Assembly (NCBI GenBank): GCA_002320815.1
Contig: DCLA01000005.1
Span: forward strand, 86,204-150,203
Direction of reading: 5' to 3'
DNA from: Myxococcales bacterium UBA1660
Lineage (GTDB): Bacteria; Myxococcota_A; Polyangia; Polyangiales; Houyiibacteriaceae
DNA: 64,000 nucleotides
Positions within the stretch are counted from its first letter, which is position 1, and each line of letters begins with the position of its first letter. Position numbers and translations under genes: made by a program. The notes under the pieces are model-generated. The model saw only the letters and a list, made by a program, of their open reading frames with translations, did no database searches and was not told where the DNA came from. Of this stretch, positions 29,008 to 36,745 are shown in pieces.

Positions 29008-31050
29008 TCAGCGTAGCGCACTCTCCAGGCCCCTCAATTCCGACTGGGCACTCGAGCGGGCCCCGTTGAGGTTGCCTTCGTAGAGGTCGAGGCGTCGCGA
29101 GAGCGTGTCGGCGAGCTCGCGGCCCTCGCGCGCGCTCAGCCCCGGCATGCCCCGGCAGATGGCGTCTCGACGACGCAGCACCGAGCTCGCCGCGGACGCC
29201 GCCCAGGAGTTGGGCCCCACGCTGACGAGCCGCAGGCTGCGAAAGCCGGGATCGTCGCAGGGAAAGGGCCGGCCGTTGGCGGTCCCGGCCGTCGCCCGCT
29301 CCAGCGCGCCGACCGCGGCGATGACGGCGTCGGCCTGGTCCTGCGGCTCGTTGGTGGGCAGGGTCCGTTGGGCCCGGGTCCGGGCGTCGTCCAAAGTGCT
29401 CGGGAACTCCCGGAGCTTCTGCAGGATGGCGGCCGGGAGCTCCCGCTGGGCGAAGGGTTCGCAGGCTTGGTTGCGCACGCCGCGAAGCTCCTGGATCACC
29501 TGCAGGATCGCCGTGCTGTCGCTGCGGCGGAGATCGTTGCGCGAGCAGAACCCCGGGTTCTGGCCGCGCTCGAGGCGGTCGAGGCCATTGCGCGTGGCAT
29601 TCAACGCGGTCGCGGCGCGCTCGGCGTCTTCGATGGCGGCGCGGAGGGACGCCATGCGGGTGACCATCGCTTCGCTGGCTCCCGCCGGTGGGGTCTCCGC
29701 GGCCCCGCCGGACCCCCCGCGCGCGCTCGATTCGTCGCCCCTCGGCGCCACCGTCAGGCGCTGCTCGCGCATCTGGGTCGGCTGCGAGCGCATCGTCGGG
29801 GTCGCTTCGGGCGGGGCCTCGGGCATCTCGGTGGGGGGCGCCCCGAGCTCGCTCGTCTCGGTCTCGCCGGTTTCCGCGGCGGCGTCCGGCGGTAGCGCGG
29901 GGGCGGCGTCTTCCCGCCGGGGCGAGGGCGCGATGTTCACTGGGGTCGGGAGCGTCGCCGCGACCGTCTCTTCCTGCTGCCGCAGGCCCACGTAGGCCCC
30001 GAAGCCCCCGACCGCGATCAGCAGCGCGAGGAGCCCGCCGATGACCGGGACCACCCAGCGCGGCCGGCGGTACTCGAGGGTCGGCTGGGTGAGATCCGAG
30101 GAGACCGCCTGCACCTCCCGGGTCGCCGGTGGCGTCTCGGGCGTGTGCATCAGCCGCGTCATGGGCACGCTCTTGGCGCTGCTCTTCAGCGCTGCCCGGA
30201 AGCTGGCCACGTCCTGGAAACGCTGGGCCGGGTCCTTGTGCAGCGAGCGGCGGAGGGCGTCCTCCACGCCCTCGGGCACGCCCAGATCCGTCGGGATCTT
30301 CGGCGGCGGCGACGTGAGCACCTGCATGAGGATCGCCGTGGGCGTGTTGCCGTCGAAGGGCGGCTGCCCGACCAGCATCTCGTAGAGGATGCAGCCCAGG
30401 GCATACACGTCGGCCCGGTAGTCGATCTTCTCGCCGGTGGCCTGCTCGGGCGCCATGTAGTGCGGGGTGCCCATGACCATACCGGTCGCGGTGAGGCTCT
30501 CTTCCGAGCCCTCGATCATCTTGGCCAGGCCGAAGTCGAGGACCACCGGGTCCATCTCCTTGCCGTCCGTCCTCCGGAGAAAGACGTTGGCCGGCTTCAG
30601 GTCTCGGTGGGCGATGCCCTGCTCGTGGGCGAACTGCACCGCCTCGGCCATCCCGTCGAAGAGGGCCAGCGCCTCGCGGACCGGCATCCGTCGCCGGCGA
30701 TGCAGGTGCTCCGAGAGATCCTCGCCCTCGAGCAGGTCCATGACCAGGTACTCGAGCCCATCGGCGCTGGTCCCGTGGGTGTGGATGGCCACGATCCGTG
30801 GGTGCCGCAGGGTGATGAGCGCCTGGGCCTCGCGGCGGAAGCGGGTCCGCGCGTCGGCCGAGAGCGCGGCGCGGTCCACCCGCAGCACCTTGGCCGCCGC
30901 CACGTCCCCGGACTCGTGCCGCGCCCGGTACACCGCGCCGAACCCGCCGCCGCCGAGGCGCTCTTCCAGGACGTAGCCGTCTCCGAGGAGGCGGCCGACG
31001 AGGGGATCCTCGTCATCGTCGAAATCGTTGGCGGGGGGCTCTTCGGCCAC
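29008..31050 (-). CDS. Transmembrane Ser/Thr protein kinase with an extracytoplasmic helical domain
   Basis: The kinase domain (about residues 18-295 of 680) has GGGGFGAVYRA, Lys54, the HRDLKPANV catalytic loop (Asp150), DFGLAKM (Asp172) and GTPHYMAPEQ. A single membrane helix follows (WVVPVIGGLLALLIAVGGF, about 332-352). A Pro/Glu/Thr-rich linker and a roughly 220-residue outer domain with cysteines follow (SRNDLRR, QACEPFAQRELP, FPCDDPGFRSL). The GTG at 31050 is chosen because AGGA lies six bases upstream; a TTG at 31086 is the alternative. The outer domain resembles the secreted protein encoded next to it. Target proteins are unknown. Confidence 0.88.
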   Translation of the reverse strand: MAEEPPANDFDDDEDPLVGRLLGDGYVLEERLGGGGFGAVYRARHESGDVAAAKVLRVDRAALSADARTRFRREAQALITLRHPRIVAIHTHGTSADGLEYLVMDLLEGEDLSEHLHRRRRMPVREALALFDGMAEAVQFAHEQGIAHRDLKPANVFLRRTDGKEMDPVVLDFGLAKMIEGSEESLTATGMVMGTPHYMAPEQATGEKIDYRADVYALGCILYEMLVGQPPFDGNTPTAILMQVLTSPPPKIPTDLGVPEGVEDALRRSLHKDPAQRFQDVASFRAALKSSAKSVPMTRLMHTPETPPATREVQAVSSDLTQPTLEYRRPRWVVPVIGGLLALLIAVGGFGAYVGLRQQEETVAATLPTPVNIAPSPRREDAAPALPPDAAAETGETETSELGAPPTEMPEAPPEATPTMRSQPTQMREQRLTVAPRGDESSARGGSGGAAETPPAGASEAMVTRMASLRAAIEDAERAATALNATRNGLDRLERGQNPGFCSRNDLRRSDSTAILQVIQELRGVRNQACEPFAQRELPAAILQKLREFPSTLDDARTRAQRTLPTNEPQDQADAVIAAVGALERATAGTANGRPFPCDDPGFRSLRLVSVGPNSWAASAASSVLRRRDAICRGMPGLSAREGRELADTLSRRLDLYEGNLNGARSSAQSELRGLESALR

Positions 31051-31161
31051 GGCGAATCCTATCAGCCAGCGACCGCCCTCGGGCAAGCCACGGGGGCTGA
31101 GCTACCCTCTACGACGCGACGGGCGGGAACCTTTGCTCCCGCCTGTGCGTCTCCTCCCGCG

Positions 31162-31848
31162 GTGCGTGTCGTCTTCCTGTCGCTTCCCCTGTTGCTCCTG
31201 CCCCTCGCCGCCGCCGCGGAGGGCACCGAGTATTTCTCGTTCTTCGACGGCTGGCCCAGGGATCACCACCCGCTGGACACCACTCCGCGCTTCCTCGAGG
31301 AGGGCGAGCGGATGGGCCGCTGCTCGGCGGAGGACCTGGTCCAGCATCGGGGCGACAAGTTTCGCTACGCCGCGCGGGTCCATCCGGCCTTCGGCGACCG
31401 CCTGAGCCTCTTCGAGGGCCAAGTGGTCCAGCTCGCGGTGGAGCACTTCGGCCGGGCCCCGACTCGGATGCGTCATGGCGGGACCTACAACTGTCGGCGC
31501 GCGCGGGGGCGCCGCGGGCGGATCAGCGAGCACGCCTTCGGCAACGCCATCGACCTGGAGGGCTTCGACTTCGGGCGGCTGCCCCGGGACGGCGAGTTGC
31601 CCGCGGGCCTCCACCGCCGCTACCGCCGGCCCTTCCAGGTGCGCATCGGGCCACACTGGGCGCCGCGCCGGAGCCGGGACCAGCCCCAGGCCGACTTCCT
31701 CCACGCCCTGGCCGAGACCCTGCGGCGGCGACCGGACATCTTCCGGGGGATCGTCGGACCGCCGCGACCCCGGCACGCGAACCACCTGCACCTGGATGCC
31801 TCGCCCTGGCGCTACACGATGTTCTCCTACGAGCACGACGAGGAGTAG
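31162..31848 (+). CDS. Secreted extensin-like family protein
   Basis: The 228-residue product has a signal peptide (VVFLSLPLLLLPLAAAAEG) and the conserved core of the extensin-like C-terminal family: TYNCRRARGRRGRISEHAFG then NAIDLEGFDF, and HANHLHLDAS near the end. The SEHAFGNAID and HLHLD motifs resemble the metal-site residues of D-Ala-D-Ala endopeptidase-like enzymes, so a periplasmic peptidoglycan peptidase role is plausible but unproven. The start is GTG. The gene is divergent from the kinase operon, with about 110 bp between. Confidence 0.7.
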   Translation: MRVVFLSLPLLLLPLAAAAEGTEYFSFFDGWPRDHHPLDTTPRFLEEGERMGRCSAEDLVQHRGDKFRYAARVHPAFGDRLSLFEGQVVQLAVEHFGRAPTRMRHGGTYNCRRARGRRGRISEHAFGNAIDLEGFDFGRLPRDGELPAGLHRRYRRPFQVRIGPHWAPRRSRDQPQADFLHALAETLRRRPDIFRGIVGPPRPRHANHLHLDASPWRYTMFSYEHDEE

Positions 31849-31890
31849 GAGCGCCTCGACCGACCCGGCCAGGTCTGGGAGAGTTCCCGG

Positions 31891-33357
31891 GTGCGTACCC
31901 CAGCTCTCGTCGCGCTCGTCTTCGCCATTGCCACCGCTTGTGCCTCGGCGCCCCCGCCGCCCCCCGCGGATCCCGAGCCGGCGGAGCCGGTGGGCCTGCG
32001 GCTCGATGGTCAGGTCCTCTACCCGAGCGACCTCGCGGCCGCCCCCGACGCGGTGGCCCAGGGGTGGCGCGCCTACGAGGAGGCTTGGGCGGCCTCGCCG
32101 CCCGTCCCCCCGGAGGACGCGCCGGTCGCCGAGTATCGGACCTTCGTGGAGGAGAACTTCGCCGAGTTCACCGACGGACAGCTGGCCGCGGTGGGTCAGC
32201 TCGTCGCGGCCTACGAGGCCACCGAGGTTCCCGCGGAGACGCTGGTCTTCTCCGTGCTCGCCGCGCGCCTCCTCCATCGGGCGAGCTCCTGGATGTGGAC
32301 CCTCCCGGTGCCCGCGGGACCCGGGGTGAACCCCCGGGCCAGCCGCGCGCTGCAGACCACGATGCGCACCGGCGCCCAGCGCCTCGCGGTGCTGGCGACC
32401 GACGCCTACGGGAAGTGCCGCGCCGCCGCGGACTCGATGGGGGACGGTCGCGCGGCCTGGCGGCAGGACTGCGACGCGCGGGCCCAGACCCTGGAAGAGA
32501 TCCGCGCCGCCGAGCTGACCCCGCCCGCGCCGCCGCCCACCCCCATGCCCTCGAGCTGCGTCCACCACTTCGACCCGCCGGTGTCGGCTCCGGGCCATCG
32601 CGCCCGGGCGACCCCGCGGCTCCTGGTGCTGGTGGAGGACATGCCGGAGGGCGTCGACGTCGCGGCGGTGCGCACTCGGATCGAAGAGCGCGCCCAGCGG
32701 GACCACTCCCTGCGACCCGTCCCGACCCGCACCCGGGAGCGGGCCGAGGCGCTCGTCGCCAGCGGACGCACCCGCGCCGGCGGTCCGGTATGCGCCGCGC
32801 CGCCTACGCTCCCCTGGATCCTGGGGGCCGGGCAGAACCTGGTCGTCGCGACCGTCCGCCACGAGTGCGGCGAGGTCCTGAACCAGGGCCAGCAGCCCAC
32901 GGGCGAGCGCTCGTGTCATCTCTCGCTCCTCTGGAGCCGGGCCGGCAGCAAGGATCGGGAGGGCCTCCCCGACGACCGGCATCGCATCGACCTGCCCGCC
33001 GAGGCCGACACCGCCGCGGTGGTCGCCGCCCTGGAGTCCGAGCCGGTCGGGGGCGGGCTCTTCGGCATGGGTGGCATGGTCCGGGTGAGCGTCGCCGAGG
33101 TGGAGGGCAACCCCGGCTACGGCCTGGGGAGGGCCATCGAGGGCCTCGACCTCCGCTCCTGTCGCGCCGAGCCCGGGGTGAGCGAGCTCCGGGCCCGCTG
33201 GTCGGTCACGCCCACCGGCGCCCTCGACGAGGTGGTGGTCGAAGGGGGCGACGAGGCGGTGAACGCCTGCGTGAAAGCGAAACTCGAGGCGCTACGTCTG
33301 CCCTGCCCGCCCGGCGGCGCCCAGGCGATGAGCACCGCCATCTGCATCGCCAACTGA
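31891..33357 (+). CDS. Lipoprotein with AgmX/PglI-like C-terminal domain
   Basis: The 488-residue protein has a lipobox (FAIATAC) then a Pro-rich spacer. The middle is helical (residues about 60-230) without recognisable family. The last 75 residues (GLDLRSCRAEPGVSELRARWSVTPTG... ACVKAKLEALRLPCPP) match the domain seen at the C-terminus of AgmX and PglI-type myxobacterial proteins, akin to TonB-like partners. The GTG start at 31891 follows the upstream gene by 42 bases, so cotranscription is likely. Function unknown; motility or envelope roles of relatives are not transferable. Confidence 0.6.
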   Translation: MRTPALVALVFAIATACASAPPPPPADPEPAEPVGLRLDGQVLYPSDLAAAPDAVAQGWRAYEEAWAASPPVPPEDAPVAEYRTFVEENFAEFTDGQLAAVGQLVAAYEATEVPAETLVFSVLAARLLHRASSWMWTLPVPAGPGVNPRASRALQTTMRTGAQRLAVLATDAYGKCRAAADSMGDGRAAWRQDCDARAQTLEEIRAAELTPPAPPPTPMPSSCVHHFDPPVSAPGHRARATPRLLVLVEDMPEGVDVAAVRTRIEERAQRDHSLRPVPTRTRERAEALVASGRTRAGGPVCAAPPTLPWILGAGQNLVVATVRHECGEVLNQGQQPTGERSCHLSLLWSRAGSKDREGLPDDRHRIDLPAEADTAAVVAALESEPVGGGLFGMGGMVRVSVAEVEGNPGYGLGRAIEGLDLRSCRAEPGVSELRARWSVTPTGALDEVVVEGGDEAVNACVKAKLEALRLPCPPGGAQAMSTAICIAN

Positions 33358-33360
33358 GGT

Positions 33361-34491
33361 TCAGGGCTGGAAGCCGAAGGCGTCGAAGACGTCCTTCAGG
33401 TTCTCGTGGACCTCGGCCTCGGTGAGGCCGTACTCCTCCAGCGAGTACTGGTGGGAGCTCTTGTAGCGCTTCTGCTTCTGGGTCGCCTGCTCGAGGCGGG
33501 CCCGGTAGGCGTCGCTCATCTCCAGGTCCATCCAGTCGTAGACCTCTTCGACGACCGCCTTGGGGTTCTTCACCAGCTGCGCGTAGCGCACCACGTGGAA
33601 GCGCTCCGGCGGCAGGGTGCGCTGCATCTCCAGCGCGGCCCGGTAGTAGGCGTACCCCAGCTCCACGAGCTCCCGCGCCGCCGGTGACTCCTTGGGGAGC
33701 TCCGGGGAGTGGGTGATCCACTTCTCGTAGAACATGTTGAGGAAGCTCGGAAGAGCCTTGTAGGGGTGCCGCACCAGGTAGAGGAATCGCGCGTCGGGGA
33801 AACGCCCCAGCACCGTGTTCACCCGGGACGCGAAGAAGACGTTCTTGTTCAGGAAGCGCTTGTCGCCGCCGACCGCGTAGAGGTGCTTCTTCAGCGTCGC
33901 CTCGTAGTGGTCCATGAAGGCCTGGCGCTCGTCGTCGGGCTGCATGTCCAGCCAGGCCATCTCGCCGTAGCCGTGCATGTAGGGGTTCAGCAGCGAGACG
34001 GTGGGCGACTCGAGGGCGTAGACGAAGATGGCCTCGTCCTCTTCCTCCTTGTCGATGCCCATCTCGTGGATGCCTTCCCATCCGCTGAAGAAGGTCTGGT
34101 TGATCCAGTCGACGCCCTTGCGCGCGACCGAGCCGACCACCGGCGCCTCGCCCACCGCGTCGAAGAAGCGCTGGTAGGTCACCGCGGTGAACATCGACTG
34201 GTGCAGCTTGAACCCGGCGAAGTGCTCCTCGTCGTAGCTGAGGAGCCGGTGCAGCATCGTGGTCCCGCTCCGCCCGTTGGCGAAGATGAAGACCGGCTGC
34301 TCGACCCGCTGGTCCTTCCACTCCGGGAAGAGGACGTCGTCCAGCTTGCGCCCCACGCCGATCATGGCGCGGAGGCTCATCCAGGCGGTGGCGAAGCCGG
34401 CCCAGGTCCAGGCGCGGCGCATGCTGAGGTTGTCGGCGGCGGCGCGAGTGATCTGGCGCAGCGCCCTGCGGTTCACGGGAATACGGCTCAT
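33361..34491 (-). CDS. Sulfotransferase family protein
   Basis: The 376-residue protein has the PAPS 5'-phosphosulfate loop FIFANGRSGTTMLHRLL and the 3'-phosphate segment RFLYLVRHPYKALPSFLNM. The layout and length are those of the bacterial sulfotransferase_3/aryl-type family. The C-terminus (YDWMDLEMSDAYRARLEQ) is usual. It would sulfate a lipid, sugar or sterol-like hydroxyl; the acceptor is not predictable. It ends four bases from the convergent lipoprotein gene. N-terminal 45 residues are basic and may touch membrane. Confidence 0.8.
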   Translation of the reverse strand: MSRIPVNRRALRQITRAAADNLSMRRAWTWAGFATAWMSLRAMIGVGRKLDDVLFPEWKDQRVEQPVFIFANGRSGTTMLHRLLSYDEEHFAGFKLHQSMFTAVTYQRFFDAVGEAPVVGSVARKGVDWINQTFFSGWEGIHEMGIDKEEEDEAIFVYALESPTVSLLNPYMHGYGEMAWLDMQPDDERQAFMDHYEATLKKHLYAVGGDKRFLNKNVFFASRVNTVLGRFPDARFLYLVRHPYKALPSFLNMFYEKWITHSPELPKESPAARELVELGYAYYRAALEMQRTLPPERFHVVRYAQLVKNPKAVVEEVYDWMDLEMSDAYRARLEQATQKQKRYKSSHQYSLEEYGLTEAEVHENLKDVFDAFGFQP

Positions 34492-34585
34492 CCGGACCGG
34501 GCGAGCCTTGCCCGGGGTCGGCGTCCAGGCAAGCCGGGGCGTGGGCTCACCCGGCGCGTTGAGCCGCGGGCCCAGGTCCTGCTAC

Positions 34586-35839
34586 ATGGGCCAGATGCGT
34601 TCCCTGGCCTGTCTCCTCCTCGCGCTCACCCTCGTCCACTGCGGCGACGACGACTCGACCGACGCCACCGACGGGACGGCCGATGCCGCCGTGACCCCGG
34701 ACGCGGAGACCGACGCGGGCATCACCTGCGAGCCGGGGATGGTGCCCACGGCTCGCGGCGAGCATGCCACCGTGGTCGACGCCGCCCGCAACCGCCTCTT
34801 GGCCTATGGCGGCAACCTGGCGTTCCCGGTCGAGTGCCGCCCGATGACCGACATCACGGACGAGATGTGGGCCTTCGATCTGGCCTGCGGGACCTGGAGC
34901 GCGGTGACCCCGGTGAACGCGCCCGGCGTCCGCGCCCGCCACGCGATGGTGACCGCGGCGGGCGGCGAGCGTGCCTACCTCTTCGGTGGTCGCCAGCAGG
35001 CCAGCAGCGGCTACACCAACTTCAACGACGTCTGGGAGCTCGACCTGGCGACGCTGACCTTCACCGAGATCCCCACCACCGGCGACGCCCCCGAAGCGCG
35101 GAGCCACGCGGTCCTCGCCCACGACGACGCCCGGAACCGGCTGGTGGTCTTCGGCGGGAACGTCTCCACCAGCGGCCTGACCATCACCGGCGTGGCCGAC
35201 ACCTGGGCCCTCGACCTCGAGACCGGCGCCTGGACCCAGCTCGCCGTCGACGCGGGCCCGCCGGCCCGCTACGCGCACGCCGGGGTCGCCGACGAGAACG
35301 CCCTCTACGTCTTCGGCGGGAGCCCCAGCTTCAACGGTCCCTTCCTGAACGACGTCTGGGCCTTCGACTTCGCCACCGACACCTGGACCGCGGTCTCCGG
35401 CGGCGGCCCCGCCTCGCCCAACACGCGCTTCGGCGCGGGCCTCTTCCTCGACGGGGGCACCCTGGTGATGGTGGCCGGCCACGACTCCACCGACCTCGGC
35501 AACGAGAACGACCTCTGGACCCTGGACATCGCCACCGGCACCTGGACCGAGGTGGTCCCCGGCGACGTCCACTCGGGCATGGCCGCCGGCCTCTGCGACT
35601 TCCCCGCGGACTTCACCACGCCCGACCTCGAGGCCCCGGAGCGCCGCCACTACTTCGGCACCGTGCAGCACGACGGCGCCGGCTACGTGGTCATGGGCAA
35701 GACCGACTGCGGCAATGTCAACGACGTCTGGCGCGTCGACCTGAGCGCCCCCGAGTGGGAGCTCTTCGGGCAGGCGAGCACCGCGGGTGAGGCCTGCAAC
35801 CGCAGCGGCGCCACCAACTGCAGCTCGCTCTGCTTCTGA
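34586..35839 (+). CDS. Kelch-repeat lipoprotein
   Basis: A lipobox (LALTLVHC) and Asp/Thr-rich spacer precede five to six Kelch-like blades, each with a paired-Gly strand and a Trp (LLAYGGNL ... MWAFDLACGTWSAV; AYLFGGRQ ... VWELDLATLTFTE; LVVFGGNV ... TWALDLETGAWTQ; LYVFGGSP ... VWAFDFATDTWTAV; LWTLDIATGTWTE). This would fold as an envelope-bound beta-propeller for protein or sugar contact. Length is 417 residues with ATG 34586; ATG 34595 is as good. Partner unknown. Confidence 0.8.
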   Translation: MGQMRSLACLLLALTLVHCGDDDSTDATDGTADAAVTPDAETDAGITCEPGMVPTARGEHATVVDAARNRLLAYGGNLAFPVECRPMTDITDEMWAFDLACGTWSAVTPVNAPGVRARHAMVTAAGGERAYLFGGRQQASSGYTNFNDVWELDLATLTFTEIPTTGDAPEARSHAVLAHDDARNRLVVFGGNVSTSGLTITGVADTWALDLETGAWTQLAVDAGPPARYAHAGVADENALYVFGGSPSFNGPFLNDVWAFDFATDTWTAVSGGGPASPNTRFGAGLFLDGGTLVMVAGHDSTDLGNENDLWTLDIATGTWTEVVPGDVHSGMAAGLCDFPADFTTPDLEAPERRHYFGTVQHDGAGYVVMGKTDCGNVNDVWRVDLSAPEWELFGQASTAGEACNRSGATNCSSLCF

Positions 35840-35915
35840 GGCCCGGCGCGTCAACGACCCGGACGACGCGACCGTGGCCGCCCTCCCATAGGCGGCAGCG
35901 GGCTCGCGGTTCGGC

Positions 35916-36239
35916 TCAGGCGCGGTCGGTTGCGGGGCTCTCGGCCCGCAGGTGCCGGTCGAAGACGAAGGGGCCGAAGGGCAGGAACGCCGCCAGGACC
36001 GCGAGGCCCATCTTGCGGGCGCTCCAGCCCAGCCCGCTCCCCACGTGGAAGACCAGGGAGACGAAGAGCACGAAGAGCACCCCGTGCGCGGGCCCGGCGA
36101 CCCGTACGCCCAGAGGCTCGTCCCAGACGTACTTCAGCGGCATCCCCACGAAGAGGAGGACGAGGAAGGAGAGCCCTTCCAGCCAACCGGTCACGCGTAG
36201 CAGCGTCAGGCCCATGGCCGGGGCATAGCATGGGTTCAT
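35916..36239 (-). CDS. DUF3817 small membrane protein
   Basis: A 107-residue protein with three hydrophobic segments and the DUF3817 pattern: LLRVTGWLEGLSFLVLLFVGMPLKY, then GPAHGVLFVLFV and the terminal FLPFGPFVFDRHL. Members are often found beside transport genes; no function is established. The ATG at 36239 has GGGAG six bases upstream; an ATG at 36215 would fit family length better. It ends 76 bases after the Kelch gene, convergent. Confidence 0.8.
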   Translation of the reverse strand: MNPCYAPAMGLTLLRVTGWLEGLSFLVLLFVGMPLKYVWDEPLGVRVAGPAHGVLFVLFVSLVFHVGSGLGWSARKMGLAVLAAFLPFGPFVFDRHLRAESPATDRA

Positions 36240-36256
36240 CGGGGGCTCCCGGCGTT

Positions 36257-36290
36257 CCGGGCCGCCGCTCCCGGGCCGCCGCTCCCGGGC
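36257..36290. repeat. 14-bp tandem repeat, 2.4 copies
   Basis: The unit CCGGGCCGCCGCTC occurs twice in tandem (36257-36284) followed by CCGGGC. It lies between the CBS gene and the DUF3817 gene, just upstream of the latter. It is pure G+C and may fold; no function is evident. Confidence 0.7.
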
Positions 36291-36327
36291 GCAACGCTGG
36301 CGCCCCCACGCACTTTCTGCGGGCCGC

Positions 36328-36714
36328 TCAGCCCGCGAGGAGCCGCAGCGCGTCGATGGTGGTGAAGATGCCCACCACCTCGGGGCCGTCCATCACGACC
36401 ACCGCGCCGTATTTGTGCTCGGCCATGGTGCGGGCGACGTCGCGGAGCTTCGCGTCCGGAGCGACGACATAGGGTTCGCCGCTCATCGCCTCTTCCACGG
36501 TCATCACCTCGGAATCGACGCGGGGGAGCCGCTCCAGGAGCGCGATGTCGCGGCTGGAGAGGATGCCCTCGATGCGGCCCCCGTGGAGCACGGGGAGGTG
36601 CCGCACGCCGAGCTCGGTCATGGTGGCCTTGGCCTTCGCCAGGGTCTGTTCCCGCCCGATGGTCTTCGGGCGGGGGGTCATCAGCTCGCGGAGGGTGCGC
36701 TCGTCGGTGGTCAT
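36328..36714 (-). CDS. Two-CBS-domain protein
   Basis: The 128-residue protein consists of a CBS pair: ELMTPRPKTIGREQTLAKAKATM with GVRHLPVL, and VEEAMSGEPYVVAPDAKLRDVARTM with KYGAVVVMD and GIFTTIDALRLL. CBS pairs bind adenosine nucleotides and regulate partner enzymes. No catalytic domain is attached, so it acts in trans or as a stand-alone sensor. It sits 31 bases downstream of the esterase-like lipoprotein's stop on the same strand, with no obvious functional link. Confidence 0.88.
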   Translation of the reverse strand: MTTDERTLRELMTPRPKTIGREQTLAKAKATMTELGVRHLPVLHGGRIEGILSSRDIALLERLPRVDSEVMTVEEAMSGEPYVVAPDAKLRDVARTMAEHKYGAVVVMDGPEVVGIFTTIDALRLLAG

Positions 36715-36745
36715 GCCCGGCGGAGCTGCACGTGCCGAGCCAGCG

